42,362 bases of DNA from Micrococcales bacterium. GTDB taxonomy: Bacteria; Actinomycetota; Actinomycetes; Actinomycetales; WQXJ01. The stretch is taken from NCBI GenBank assembly GCA_009784895.1, contig WQXJ01000017.1, forward strand, positions 1 through 42,362. Direction: 5' to 3'. Shown here piece after piece: positions 1-9,403 of this stretch. Each line of letters begins with the position of its first letter. Within the stretch, counting starts at the first letter, position 1. Under the pieces are notes generated by a model. It was not told the origin of the DNA. It saw nothing but the letters and a program-made list of their open reading frames with translations, and made no database searches. The translations under genes were made by a program, and so were the position numbers.

Positions 1-1335
<1,335 letters not shown>

Positions 1336-1391
1336 TTTGCTCGGCTAGCTGCCAGCTCAAGGCGTCTGGGGCTGTGAGTCGGCTGTTGATG

Positions 1392-1411
1392 GGCGTGTCG
1401 CACGCCATTTT
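1392..1411 (+). terminator. Intrinsic terminator after gdhA
   Basis: GGCGTG (1392-1397), loop TCG, CACGCC (1401-1406), then ATTTT. The 6-bp GC stem and short T-run lie 57 bases after the gdhA stop and before the next signal-peptide gene. Confidence 0.6.
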
Positions 1412-1513
1412 GTGGCCTGTGGTGCTAGCTTCGCCCCAGGCGTGAACCACATGCCTGGGCAGCTTCCCCCTGTTCCGGGTAGCTCCCCCCTATCTGGTGG
1501 ATGGAGTTTGATT

Positions 1514-2218
1514 ATGAAAAAGAGGCGTATTGCCGCAAGTCTTGGAGCCTTAGCTATTGGCCTTGCCGGAACCGCCGTTGTTGGCAGCGCAACCCATGCG
1601 GCGGGCCCAATTGGCACTTTCACGGCGGCTTGGTCCGCCGGCAACGTTGTACTAGGTGAGGAATTCAACGTGCTGGGTCAGTGCACAGCAAACGACCCGG
1701 CCCTCGACCCGGTTCAATTTGTGCAAATCGAGGTGTCGAATCTCAACTACCCGTGGGATCAATGGAAAGAGGTTGTCACCACGGACGCCGGCGGCTTCTG
1801 GGTTTCTTCTAGTTTGTCTAGTCCGGGCGAGGCGAGCTGGGATGGATGGGCCTTCTGCTACACCTACAACGGCTATGTCGAGGGCATCAGTCTTCCCAGT
1901 GTTGACGTGGTAGAGGTCTGGGCAACCGTCAACGGCTACAATCCCGCAACCGTGGCGGCTGGCTCCAGTGTGACGGTCCAAGGAGGTGGCTTCCTGCCGG
2001 GCGAGACGGTTGATGCCACGCTCAATTCGCAGCCCGTCTTCCTTGGCTCTGGTCCCGCACCCAATCCGAAGATGACTGTGACGATCCCGGCCAGCACCCC
2101 GCTGGGCGCGCACACCATTGTGCTCCAAGGTGCCAACTCAGGGCGGACAGCCAGCGTCAAGGTAAATGTAATTGCCGGCGGCAGGCTGCCGGTCATCGAG
2201 ACTGGCATTGGACTGTAG
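1514..2218 (+). CDS. Secreted Ig-like protein, tandem paralog 1, ends LPVIETGIGL
   Basis: 234-residue exported protein of unknown function. The ATG at 1514 is chosen because GGAG sits 7 bases upstream and the protein then begins with a textbook signal peptide: KKRR, a hydrophobic core (LGALAIGLAGTAVVG), and a probable cut near THA-AG. Residues about 30-130 are a diverged beta-rich domain. From VEVWATVNGYNP onward is an Ig-like/IPT-type beta domain with the GGGF-PGETV pattern seen in actinobacterial surface proteins. The protein stops just after LPVIETG, which resembles an LPXTG sorting motif, but no membrane helix or positive tail follows in any frame. It is about 90% identical to the next paralog over its last 100 residues and much less so upstream. 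A class F-like sortase lies two genes on. A role at the cell surface is inferred. Confidence 0.85.
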   Translation: MKKRRIAASLGALAIGLAGTAVVGSATHAAGPIGTFTAAWSAGNVVLGEEFNVLGQCTANDPALDPVQFVQIEVSNLNYPWDQWKEVVTTDAGGFWVSSSLSSPGEASWDGWAFCYTYNGYVEGISLPSVDVVEVWATVNGYNPATVAAGSSVTVQGGGFLPGETVDATLNSQPVFLGSGPAPNPKMTVTIPASTPLGAHTIVLQGANSGRTASVKVNVIAGGRLPVIETGIGL

Positions 2219-2231
2219 ATACCCAGAAGCC

Positions 2232-2244
2232 GGTGCTTGACACC
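2232..2244 (+). terminator. Short hairpin after paralog 1
   Basis: GGTG, loop CTTGA, CACC, 13 bases after the stop. The same position after paralog 2 has a longer version (3197-3213), so the 3' untranslated region was part of the duplicated unit. No T-run follows. Confidence 0.3.
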
Positions 2245-2266
2245 AGTCAGGCCTAGATCGGTCAGA

Positions 2267-2342
2267 GATACAGGCGTAGCGGGCGCAAACGCGACCGGCT
2301 TTTGATGTGGCGGACACCTTGACGGACCAAGGTTTGATCTGA
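2267..2342 (+). pseudogene. Degraded duplicate of the gdhA 3' end
   Basis: Codons at 2276-2302 read VAGANATGF, matching gdh[10 protein letters not shown]. After a 2-base deletion, 2307-2342 reads VADTLTDQGLI-stop, matching gdh[12 protein letters not shown]-stop. At DNA level the last 36 bases differ from gdhA 1300-1335 at only a few positions. The fragment sits between the two paralogous secreted-protein genes exactly where gdhA sits relative to paralog 1. It is therefore the scar of a tandem duplication covering the gdhA end plus paralog 1. Confidence 0.85.
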
Positions 2343-2431
2343 TCTGCACCTATGGTGGTCGGCTCGAATCGATTGAGCCAAAGTCCTAATCTGCGTGGGC
2401 GAGTTGGTTCCCGTAGAAGGGCCGGAGATGC

Positions 2432-2437
2432 TAAATT
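2432..2437 (+). promoter_or_regulatory. Candidate -10 (TAAATT) for paralog 2
   Basis: GCTAAATTCG here aligns with GCTAGCTTCG at 1425-1434 upstream of paralog 1. Both give a TANNTT hexamer in an otherwise diverged upstream region (52 and 88 bases before the starts). No clear -35 is seen. Confidence 0.35.
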
Positions 2438-2483
2438 CGTCTTTGGCATGGACCATACCACCATGAGTAGATGGAGAATGAGA

Positions 2484-3182
2484 ATGATCAAGAGGCGCAT
2501 CGCCGCGAGTCTTGGTGCCCTGGCCATTGGGTTGGCCGGAGCCGTTGCAGTTGGGAGCGCGGCCCAGGCGGCAGGCCCAATCCTCAGCTTCACGGCAGAC
2601 GTCACCGCCACCAATGTCGCGACCTACGAGGACTTCGTAGTGTTTGGTGAATGCGTCGCGGCCGATCCGGTCAACGACCCGATTGTCAACGTTTATGTTG
2701 AGGTCTGGAACGTTGACGATCCAACCGACAATTACACCGCCGATCTGATGCCCGACGCTACCGGCTTCTGGGCGTCAGCCAATTTGTACTCCACCGGTCC
2801 GGCCGACTTCACCGGCTACGCCGTCTGTGTGACCTATTCGGGCTACTACGAGCCCATCTTCCTCCCAAATATCTCGGTGGTAGAGGTTTGGGCAACCGTC
2901 AATGGCTACAACCCGGTCACTGTAGTTGTCGGCTCCACCGTTGTCGTTGAGGGTGGCGGCTTCGTGCAGGGCGAAACCGTCGATGCCACGCTCAATTCGC
3001 AGCCCGTCTTCCTTGGTTCCGGCCCCGCGCCAAATCCGAAGATGACGGTCACCATTCCTGCCAGCACTCCGTTGGGCGCGCACACCATTGTGCTTCAAGG
3101 TGCCTTGTCGGGTCGGGCGGCTGTAGTCGATGTCAACGTGGTTGCGGGCGGCAGGCTGCCGGTCATTGAAACTGGCATCTAG
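2484..3182 (+). CDS. Secreted Ig-like protein, tandem paralog 2, ends LPVIETGI
   Basis: 232-residue paralog of the preceding gene. ATG 2484 (MIKRRIAAS) aligns with the first paralog's start and has GGAG 7 bases upstream. The in-frame ATG at 2478 would overlap that spacing. It has a signal peptide with a cut near AQA-AG, a diverged central domain rich in Asp, Asn and Tyr, then a nearly identical Ig-like module beginning VEVWATVNGYNP and ending GRLPVIETGI-stop. Like paralog 1 it has no C-terminal membrane helix after the LPVIETG motif. The central half has diverged strongly while the last 100 residues stayed nearly constant. This suggests a variable exposed domain on a conserved stalk, or gene conversion of the 3' part. 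Ligand and function are unknown. Confidence 0.85.
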   Translation: MIKRRIAASLGALAIGLAGAVAVGSAAQAAGPILSFTADVTATNVATYEDFVVFGECVAADPVNDPIVNVYVEVWNVDDPTDNYTADLMPDATGFWASANLYSTGPADFTGYAVCVTYSGYYEPIFLPNISVVEVWATVNGYNPVTVVVGSTVVVEGGGFVQGETVDATLNSQPVFLGSGPAPNPKMTVTIPASTPLGAHTIVLQGALSGRAAVVDVNVVAGGRLPVIETGI

Positions 3183-3196
3183 TTAGTCGCGAAGAA

Positions 3197-3253
3197 CCGG
3201 TGCTTGTCACCGGGCAGACGTGAATCGGTTGGGTTCCGCGGGCGCCAGCCCGC
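3197..3253 (+). terminator. Two hairpins after paralog 2
   Basis: First stem: CCGGTG (3197-3202), loop CTTGT, CACCGG (3208-3213). Second stem: GCGGGC (3238-3243), loop GCCA, GCCCGC (3248-3253). There is no T-run, so these would be tailless actinobacterial terminators or 3'-end stabilisers. They separate the paralogs from the sortase. Confidence 0.45.
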
Positions 3254-3282
3254 GCCAACCGCTCCCATAGATAAGAGTGCTC

Positions 3283-4011
3283 ATGTCTGGATCACGGCGC
3301 CCAGCGGCGTGGGCGGTGGTGTGTGCCATCTCGGCCATCACCACCGCCGGCTTGCTGGGCGCTTCTGTATTTGCGGCATCGGGCGCAGACGTCTCCATGG
3401 CCTTGCCGCCGGCGAAGTCGTGGCCGGCGCCCACGCCCAGCCCCATACCCAGCCCCACCGCCGAGGTGGCCCAAGCCGAACCTACCCACGTAGCGATCCC
3501 CGCCATTGGCGTTGACGCCGATGTAAAGGAGTTCACGCTTGAGGACGCCGCCGGTTCTTCCTCCCGCCGGACCGGCACCTCCTGCTTGGTTGACGGCCTG
3601 ATTATCTGCATTAATCCACCGCTGTTTGACCTGGCCTATTGGATGAGGGCCGGCGCGGGGGGCATAGCCTACGGCGACATGCCCGGCACAGAGGCGCAGG
3701 GCAACGTCTACCTGATTGCGCATGCCTCTCACCAAGTCGAGGCCGTCTTCACTGACCTCTACCAGCTTGCGGTGGGCGACGAGATCGCCGTTACCAACGA
3801 AAACGGCGAACTGACCTACCAGGTCCAAGAGGTGGTCCAGGTTGGTAAGGATTCCTTCACCACCATGCCCCAGGCGCTTGAGCAGGTCCCCGGCAGGCTG
3901 CTGCTGGTGACCTGCTACTACGGGCCGTCGGCGGAATTCCAGGGTGGCTCGGCCGCGGCCAACGTGGTAGTCGTGGCCCAGTTGACGGAAGGAAAACCGG
4001 TTGACTCCTGA
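3283..4011 (+). CDS. Class F-like sortase lacking the usual catalytic Arg
   Basis: 242-residue membrane-anchored transpeptidase-like protein. ATG 3283 has a weak AAGAG upstream; GTG 3277 in frame is the alternative. An N-terminal helix (AWAVVCAISAITTAGLLGASVFA) is followed by a Pro-rich linker (about 40-62) and then the sortase barrel starting THVAIPAIGVDADV. The catalytic His is in YLIAHAS (His147) and the Cys in LLLVTCYYG (Cys211). Class F sortases usually read C..GG......YRDNVVV, but here the equivalent stretch is GGSAAANVVVVA, so the Arg position appears to be Ala. A loop with two extra Cys (TSCLVDGLIICINPP) is unusual. The last 11 bases overlap the LCP gene. The neighbours suggest that it handles the LPVIETG or LPVTG proteins. 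Activity without the Arg is uncertain. Confidence 0.8.
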   Translation: MSGSRRPAAWAVVCAISAITTAGLLGASVFAASGADVSMALPPAKSWPAPTPSPIPSPTAEVAQAEPTHVAIPAIGVDADVKEFTLEDAAGSSSRRTGTSCLVDGLIICINPPLFDLAYWMRAGAGGIAYGDMPGTEAQGNVYLIAHASHQVEAVFTDLYQLAVGDEIAVTNENGELTYQVQEVVQVGKDSFTTMPQALEQVPGRLLLVTCYYGPSAEFQGGSAAANVVVVAQLTEGKPVDS

Positions 4012-5428
4012 GACCGAATCCACCCCTGAGGAGACCAAAGAGGCTGCGCCTAGGAAAGCGGGCCAGCTGTGGGCCCCAACCGAGGCTGCCCCTGTGCAGA
4101 ACGACGAAACCTCTAAACCCGAAGAGACTGTAATCAATTCGGGACCCGAAGAAACCGAAAAGGGCTCTAGATCCGGGGAAGGCGACGAGGCTGACGAAGC
4201 CGACAAGACCAAGGAAGCCTCGAGAAGCGAAAATACCGACAAGACTGCCGACCCTGAGGAACCCACCGAAGGGCCGGAACCAGAGGAACCCAAGGAAGAC
4301 TCAGAACCTGCAAAGACCGGCGACGACTCCGAAACTCAGGAGAAAGGCGAGGCTACCCCTGACCAGGGCGCCGGAGCCGCCCCGGCGAAAACAGATGAGC
4401 CTCCGAATGCTCCTTACGACTGCCGGCGCCCCCGCGCCAGCACTATGGCCAAGCGGCTGGTGGCAATGGCATCGCTGATCCCGGTGCTGCTGGCAGCGGA
4501 CCTGTTGGCAATGGTCAATAGCATCGAGCGGCTCGACACCCCCAAGCCATTCACCCAGTCCCAATCCAAAACTTGGGTCATCATTGGCTCAGACGACCGG
4601 TCCTACCAGCCTGATGCCGGCGAGGGTCCTTCCTACATGCTTGGGCCTCGCGTTGGAGGGCAGCGGGCCGACGTGGTGATCGCAGTTCGCGTCGACCAGA
4701 ACGGTGTGCGAGCCCTGTCGATTCCACGCGACCTGTTCTTGGAGCCAGCACCGGCCTATATGCCGCAGCGGCTGACAACTTTGCTGAATGAGGGCCCGGC
4801 GGCCGTGACCTCGGCCTTGTGCCTTGACCTGGGTATCCCGGCTGACCATCTGGTGATTGTCCGGCTCGAAGGCTTCGTCAAACTGATTGACCTGATTGGC
4901 GGCATCGACATCGAAGTGCCTTACCCGATCCGCGACGAAAACAGCGGCCTGGACATCGCTCAGTCCGGTCGGGTCCACCTTGACGGCCGGGCCGCCTTGG
5001 CCTTTGTCCGCTCCCGGCATGCGGAACAAAAGATCGACGGGGAGTGGGTCCAGGATGACGAGACAACCGGCGCCTCTCAGCGAGCCGCCTCGGCCGGCAC
5101 GGTGTTAAGCGCGGCGGCCTCAAAGGCGGCCAGCATTCGCGATCCACTGGTACTCCACGCTCTGGCCAGGGAGGCGGCCAAGAGCACGGCGCTCGATTCG
5201 CGTACCTCGCTCTTCGACCTGCGTGACCTGACCATGCTGCGCGGCGTCAACATCCCGACCTTGCCGGTAGACACGGGTGACTCGGAGCTTCTCTTCAAGA
5301 CCAACGACTCTACCTTCAACACTCTGACCAAGATGGGCTACCAGCGCGGCGGCTGCTCCATGACGGGGGTAGAACCGCCATCGACCGAACCACCACCCAC
5401 CGAATCACCGGCCTTAGGGAATGAGTGA
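4001..5428 (+). CDS. LytR-CpsA-Psr (LCP) family cell-wall glycopolymer ligase
   Basis: 475-residue membrane protein. LCP enzymes transfer undecaprenyl-linked polymers (teichoic acids, arabinogalactan, capsule) to peptidoglycan outside the membrane. The TTG at 4001 is supported by GGAAGG about 8 bases upstream. It overlaps the sortase stop by 11 bases, implying translational coupling. Residues 1-140 are a very acidic Glu/Thr/Lys/Pro-rich cytosolic region that is probably disordered. A membrane helix lies at about 152-174. The LCP domain follows: WVIIGSDDRS, the metal-binding RADVVI, SIPRDLF, LIGGIDIEVP, LDGRAALAFVRSRH. A C-terminal Pro/Thr-rich tail ends the protein. The usual KIN motif is replaced by RLTTLLNEG. 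Pairing with a sortase suggests a cell-wall assembly pair. Confidence 0.93.
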   Translation: MTPETESTPEETKEAAPRKAGQLWAPTEAAPVQNDETSKPEETVINSGPEETEKGSRSGEGDEADEADKTKEASRSENTDKTADPEEPTEGPEPEEPKEDSEPAKTGDDSETQEKGEATPDQGAGAAPAKTDEPPNAPYDCRRPRASTMAKRLVAMASLIPVLLAADLLAMVNSIERLDTPKPFTQSQSKTWVIIGSDDRSYQPDAGEGPSYMLGPRVGGQRADVVIAVRVDQNGVRALSIPRDLFLEPAPAYMPQRLTTLLNEGPAAVTSALCLDLGIPADHLVIVRLEGFVKLIDLIGGIDIEVPYPIRDENSGLDIAQSGRVHLDGRAALAFVRSRHAEQKIDGEWVQDDETTGASQRAASAGTVLSAAASKAASIRDPLVLHALAREAAKSTALDSRTSLFDLRDLTMLRGVNIPTLPVDTGDSELLFKTNDSTFNTLTKMGYQRGGCSMTGVEPPSTEPPPTESPALGNE

Positions 5429-5441
5429 CCTATCCCCAGCG

Positions 5442-5474
5442 GCTGCCAGAAATCGGCAGTCACTGCCTGGCAGC
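5442..5474 (+). terminator. Hairpin after the LCP gene
   Basis: GCTGCCAG (5442-5449) pairs with CTGGCAGC (5467-5474), with an inner GCAG/CTGC stem-loop. It begins 13 bases after the stop and has no T-run. The rest of 5475-5676 shows only a CCCCCGGGGG palindrome at 5521-5530 and no gene. Confidence 0.45.
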
Positions 5475-5676
5475 TGCCTAAGGCGGGTGCCGATTGCGCG
5501 CAGCCGCTGACAGACGCACACCCCCGGGGGAGCCTGGTTTGCCCCCAAACCCATTGCCTTAGATGCCTCGAGGCCAAATGCCCGCGACATCTCGCCGCGT
5601 TGCGGCCCCAGACAAATGAGGCAACAATTGAGCTTGGCTGCTTCGATGTGAGGCGCTGGGACCGGTAGGGGGATCG

Positions 5677-6012
5677 ATGGCCACCTTCAAGAAGCCTTGT
5701 ATACATTGCGGCACCTTGGTGGATGGCGATGCCAGGTACTGCCCAACATGCGCCTCGTCGACCCCATTCGCCCACCACTGTCCCTCCTGTCTCAGGGAAG
5801 TCACACCCGCCCAGGCGGTTTGCTCTGGTTGTGGCCGGCAGCTTCGTGTGGCCTGCCCGGCCTGTGGGGTGGCCACCTTTGTAGCTGAGGCCGCCTGCCA
5901 GTCTTGCGGCGCCACGCTGATGGTGACCTGCCCCAACCGCCGCTGCGGCCAACCGCAATTCTTCGAAAACACCAAATGCACCGCTTGCGGCAAGAAGATC
6001 AAACTGAAGTGA
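5677..6012 (+). CDS. Multi zinc-ribbon protein (111 aa)
   Basis: Small cytosolic protein made almost entirely of zinc ribbons. Cys pairs occur at CIHC, CPTC, CPSC, CSGC, CPAC, CQSC, a CPNRRC pair and CTAC, ending KKIKLK. This is the double-zinc-ribbon (DZANK) architecture, which usually works as a protein or nucleic-acid binding scaffold. ATG 5677 has AGGGGG a few bases upstream. The next gene starts 10 bases after its stop, with a GAGGAG ribosome site overlapping the stop, so the two are probably co-transcribed. No enzymatic domain is visible and the function is unknown. Confidence 0.8.
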   Translation: MATFKKPCIHCGTLVDGDARYCPTCASSTPFAHHCPSCLREVTPAQAVCSGCGRQLRVACPACGVATFVAEAACQSCGATLMVTCPNRRCGQPQFFENTKCTACGKKIKLK

Positions 6013-6022
6013 GGAGAGCGCC

Positions 6023-6799
6023 ATGCTGAGGGCTTTTACCAGGAACTACGAGGACAACTCGACCGAGGCCGGCTTCGAGTTTACGTTCTACTGCGATAAC
6101 TGCCACGACGGCTTCAAGTCAAGCTTCATCGAGTCGGAAACTGCCAAAAAGGGCAAGGGCCTGCGGGCTTTGACCCAGGGTGCTGGCATTGTTGGCAGTT
6201 TCCTCGGTGGCCGGGCCTCAAGCGCCGGCTGGGCGGCCGAGCGCGGTGGCTCGGTCCTATCCGAGCGCTTCAACGGCATGAGCCCTGAATGGCACAAGGA
6301 GCATGAGAACGCCTTTGGCATGGGCCAAAACGAGGCCCAGCAGCACTTCCACCGCTGCCACAACTGCAGCACCTATGTTTGCGACGCCTGCTACAACGAA
6401 GACGCTGGGCTCTGCATCAAATGTGCGCCGCGCCAAGAGGTTTATGTTGCTCAGGCCCACGCCGGTGCCATGAGGCGCAACATCGACCAGGCTGCCGAAT
6501 CAGCCCAAGTCTGGTCCGGCACAATCGAATCGAAGACCACGGTTTGCCCCAGTTGCGGCAAGCCGGCCGGCAGTGGCAAGTTCTGCAACAACTGCGGAGC
6601 TTCGATGGCCCTGTCGAGCTGCCCCAAATGTGGAGCCGAAGTGGCCCTGGGCGTGGCTTTCTGCGGCTCATGCGGCACGTCTATGCAGCAGGCCGCCGCG
6701 CCGCCGGCGCCGCCGCCCGGCCAGTGCGGCAATTGCGGCCAGCAGAACCAGCCTGGTGGCCGCTTCTGTGGCGGCTGCGGTGCCCCACTGGCCGGCTAA
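6023..6799 (+). CDS. Zinc-ribbon protein with glycine-rich segment (258 aa)
   Basis: Cytosolic protein with about ten CxxC knuckles. The N-terminal ribbon (YCDNCHDGFKS) is split from its partner pairs (CHNC, CDAC, CIKC) by a Gly/Ala-rich segment (GAGIVGSFLGGRASSAGWAAERGG) that might touch membrane or protein. Three or four C-terminal ribbons follow (CPSCGKPAG, CPKCGAEVALG, CGNCGQQNQPGGRFCGGCG), joined by an Ala/Pro linker. The ATG at 6023 has GAGGAG overlapping the upstream stop. It forms a two-gene unit with the 111-residue ribbon protein. Such proteins are annotated only as zinc-ribbon domain-containing. Metal-dependent assembly with its neighbour is a guess from co-localisation. Confidence 0.8.
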   Translation: MLRAFTRNYEDNSTEAGFEFTFYCDNCHDGFKSSFIESETAKKGKGLRALTQGAGIVGSFLGGRASSAGWAAERGGSVLSERFNGMSPEWHKEHENAFGMGQNEAQQHFHRCHNCSTYVCDACYNEDAGLCIKCAPRQEVYVAQAHAGAMRRNIDQAAESAQVWSGTIESKTTVCPSCGKPAGSGKFCNNCGASMALSSCPKCGAEVALGVAFCGSCGTSMQQAAAPPAPPPGQCGNCGQQNQPGGRFCGGCGAPLAG

Positions 6800-6855
6800 G
6801 CCGCCTGGGAAGTTGAACCGACAGTCGGGCTAGTTGGACCAGGAGAACAGCGCAG

Positions 6856-8868
6856 ATGACGATAGTTGTCGATGGCGAACCCATCGAATTGGACCAGGTA
6901 GCTACCGGAGCCAGCCTGTATGACGGCCGCAAGGACGTGGTGGTAGTTCGGGTCAACGGAGAGCTGAAGGATCTGGACCAACCCATCATTGACGGTTCGA
7001 CCGTTGAGGCTGTCACCCTGGCCGAGCCGGACGGCCTTATGGTGCTGAGGCATTCCGCCGCCCACCTGCTGGCCCAAGCCGTCCAACAGATCAACCCCGA
7101 AGCCAACTTGGGTATTGGCCCGCCCATCACCGACGGTTTCTACTACGACTTCGAGGTCCAAGAACCGTTCACCCCTGAAGACCTCAAGCAGCTCGAGAAG
7201 GTCATGACCCGCCTGGCCGCCCAGGGGCAGACCTTTGCCCGCCGCGTCGTCAGCGACGACCAGGCCAAAGAAGAACTCTCTAACGAGCCCTACAAACTTG
7301 AGCTGATTGGTCTCAAAGGCGGCGCAGACCAGGGTGCCTCGCAGGAAGCCGCTGAAGGCGCCGCCGTCGAAGTGGGCGAAGGCGAGCTGACTATCTATGA
7401 CAACGTTAATCGCCAGGGCCAAACCGTTTGGAAGGATCTGTGCCGCGGGCCGCACATCCCTACTAGCCAGCTGCTGAAAAAGGGCACTTTCAAGCTGATG
7501 CGGTCAGCTGCCGCCTACTGGCGCGGTTCGGAGGAAAACCCGCAGCTGCAGCGCATTTACGGCACGGCTTGGGCTAGCCAAGAAGACCTAAAGGCCCACA
7601 CCGAACGCCTGGCGGAAGCCGAGCGCCGCGACCACAGGAAACTGGGCCAAGAGCTCGACTTATTCTCCTTCCCCGAAGAAATCGGTTCCGGCCTGCCCGT
7701 TTTCCATCCCAAAGGCGGCATCATCCGCCAGGAGATGGAGGACTACTCGCGCCGCCGCCACGTCGAAGCCAACTACGACTTTGTTTATACCCCACATATC
7801 ACCAAACAGCGGCTGTTCCAGATCTCCGGGCACCTCGACTGGTTTGCCGACGGCATGTATCCGCCCATGCACTTGGACGAAGAACGCAACCAAGACGGCT
7901 CAATTCGCCGCCAGGGGCAGAACTATTACCTAAAACCGATGAACTGCCCCATGCACAACTTGATCTTCGCCTCGCGCGGCCGGTCCTACAGGGAGCTACC
8001 GCTCAGGCTGTTCGAGTTCGGCACGGTTTATCGCTACGAGAAATCCGGTGTGGTCCACGGGCTAACCAGGGCCCGCGGTTTTTCCCAAGATGACGCCCAC
8101 ATTTACTGCACTAAAGAACAAGCCCGCGACGAGCTGGCCTCGCTATTGACCTTCGTAATAGACCTGCTGGCGGACTACGGCCTAGACGACTTCTATCTGG
8201 AATTATCCTCACGCGACCCGGACCATTCGGTTGGCAGCGACGAGGTCTGGGACGAGGCCATGCAGACCCTGGAAGAAGTCGGCCGGGCCAGCGGGCTCGA
8301 TCTAGTGCCGGATCCAGGCGGGGCGGCCTTCTACGGCCCCAAGATCTCCGTCCAAACCCGCGACGCCATTGGCCGGACCTGGCAAATCTCCACCATCCAA
8401 CTCGACTTCAATATGCCGGAACTCTTTGGCCTGGAATACACCGCGGCCGACGGCTCACGCCAGCGTCCAGTCATGATCCACCGCGCCCTATTCGGCTCGA
8501 TTGAGCGCTTCTTCGCCATTTTGACCGAGCACTACGCCGGCGCCTTCCCACCCTGGCTGGCCCCAGTCCAAGTCCGCGGCATCCCGGTGGCGGGCGAATT
8601 CGAACCCCACCTGGACCAGGTTCTGGACCAGCTCAAGCTGCGCGGTGTGCGCGTCGAAATGGATCGCTCCGATGACCGCTTCGGCAAGAAGATCCGCACC
8701 GCCGCCACCGAAAAGGTGCCGTTTGTCCTGATCGCCGGGGCCGATGACGTAGCCGCCAAAGCGGTTTCCTTCCGTTTCAGGGACGGCCGACAAGACAACC
8801 AAGTGCCGATCGATCAAGCCATTGAGCGGGTCTGCCAGGTTATCCAGAACCGAGAGCGTGATGCCTGA
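6856..8868 (+). CDS. thrS: Threonyl-tRNA synthetase
   Basis: Class II aminoacyl-tRNA synthetase charging tRNA-Thr. At 670 residues it is close to the usual length. Domains in order: TGS (about 1-65), the editing/SAD region ([22 protein letters not shown]), catalytic core and anticodon-binding domain from about 560. Motif 1 ([17 protein letters not shown]), the zinc ligands in MNCPMH, DDAHIYC and MIHRALFGS, and motif 2 around [17 protein letters not shown] are intact. AGGAG lies 10 bases before ATG 6856. The HIT gene overlaps its end, starting the PIM lipid cluster exactly as thrS does in mycobacteria. No T-box fits in the 56-base gap upstream. Confidence 0.98.
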   Translation: MTIVVDGEPIELDQVATGASLYDGRKDVVVVRVNGELKDLDQPIIDGSTVEAVTLAEPDGLMVLRHSAAHLLAQAVQQINPEANLGIGPPITDGFYYDFEVQEPFTPEDLKQLEKVMTRLAAQGQTFARRVVSDDQAKEELSNEPYKLELIGLKGGADQGASQEAAEGAAVEVGEGELTIYDNVNRQGQTVWKDLCRGPHIPTSQLLKKGTFKLMRSAAAYWRGSEENPQLQRIYGTAWASQEDLKAHTERLAEAERRDHRKLGQELDLFSFPEEIGSGLPVFHPKGGIIRQEMEDYSRRRHVEANYDFVYTPHITKQRLFQISGHLDWFADGMYPPMHLDEERNQDGSIRRQGQNYYLKPMNCPMHNLIFASRGRSYRELPLRLFEFGTVYRYEKSGVVHGLTRARGFSQDDAHIYCTKEQARDELASLLTFVIDLLADYGLDDFYLELSSRDPDHSVGSDEVWDEAMQTLEEVGRASGLDLVPDPGGAAFYGPKISVQTRDAIGRTWQISTIQLDFNMPELFGLEYTAADGSRQRPVMIHRALFGSIERFFAILTEHYAGAFPPWLAPVQVRGIPVAGEFEPHLDQVLDQLKLRGVRVEMDRSDDRFGKKIRTAATEKVPFVLIAGADDVAAKAVSFRFRDGRQDNQVPIDQAIERVCQVIQNRERDA

Positions 8869-9403
8869 GACCGAGGACAGCGCCAAGTTTGCCGGCCAGG
8901 TCGACGGTTATGACCGGCTCTGGGTGCCGCATCGCATGACCTATGTGGCCGGTCCCAACCGGCCCAAGGACCAAGGCGAACATGACTGCCCGTTCTGCGC
9001 CGCGCCTGGTCAAGACGACGAGGTCGCCCTGGTGGTGGCCCGCGGCGAGCGTGTCTTCGCTTTGCTCAACCTTTACCCCTACAACTCCGGCCACGTCTTG
9101 ATTTGCCCCTACCGCCATGTGCCGGACCTGACCGACTTGACCACCGACGAGGCCAACGAGCTAATGGCCTTTAGCCAACAGGCCGTCAAAGCCCTCCAAG
9201 CCACCCGTCAACCCCAAGGCTTCAACTTGGGACTCAACTTGGGGGCGGTGGCGGGGGCCGGCCTGGCCGCCCATTTGCATTTGCATGTGGTGCCACGCTG
9301 GCGTGGTGACGCCAATTTCATGCCGATCGTGGCCCAGGTCAGGGCGCTACCAGAACTGCTTGGCACCACCAGGGAAGCGCTGGCCCGTGAGTGGGGCGCT
9401 TGA
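8861..9403 (+). CDS. HIT-family dinucleoside polyphosphate hydrolase/phosphorylase
   Basis: 180-residue HIT protein. The histidine triad is HLHLHVV (His138, 140, 142), preceded by the conserved [15 protein letters not shown]. An N-terminal CPFC pair with nearby His suggests the zinc site of this subgroup. It is the positional equivalent of Rv2613c, described as a diadenosine tetraphosphate phosphorylase, so Ap4A turnover is the likely role. ATG 8861 (or GTG 8858) lies inside the end of thrS, overlapping by 8 bases. Ap4A is a by-product of aminoacyl-tRNA synthetases, which may explain the coupling to thrS. Confidence 0.93.
   Translation: MPETEDSAKFAGQVDGYDRLWVPHRMTYVAGPNRPKDQGEHDCPFCAAPGQDDEVALVVARGERVFALLNLYPYNSGHVLICPYRHVPDLTDLTTDEANELMAFSQQAVKALQATRQPQGFNLGLNLGAVAGAGLAAHLHLHVVPRWRGDANFMPIVAQVRALPELLGTTREALAREWGA

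Noticed and set aside
3292-4293. 333-codon minus-strand frame opposite the sortase
   Set aside because: It is a shadow in GC-rich coding DNA. The plus-strand sortase and LCP motifs are clear, and the frame spans their junction.
6800-6855. T-box leader before thrS
   Set aside because: The gap is only 56 bases and lacks a specifier loop or the T-box sequence.
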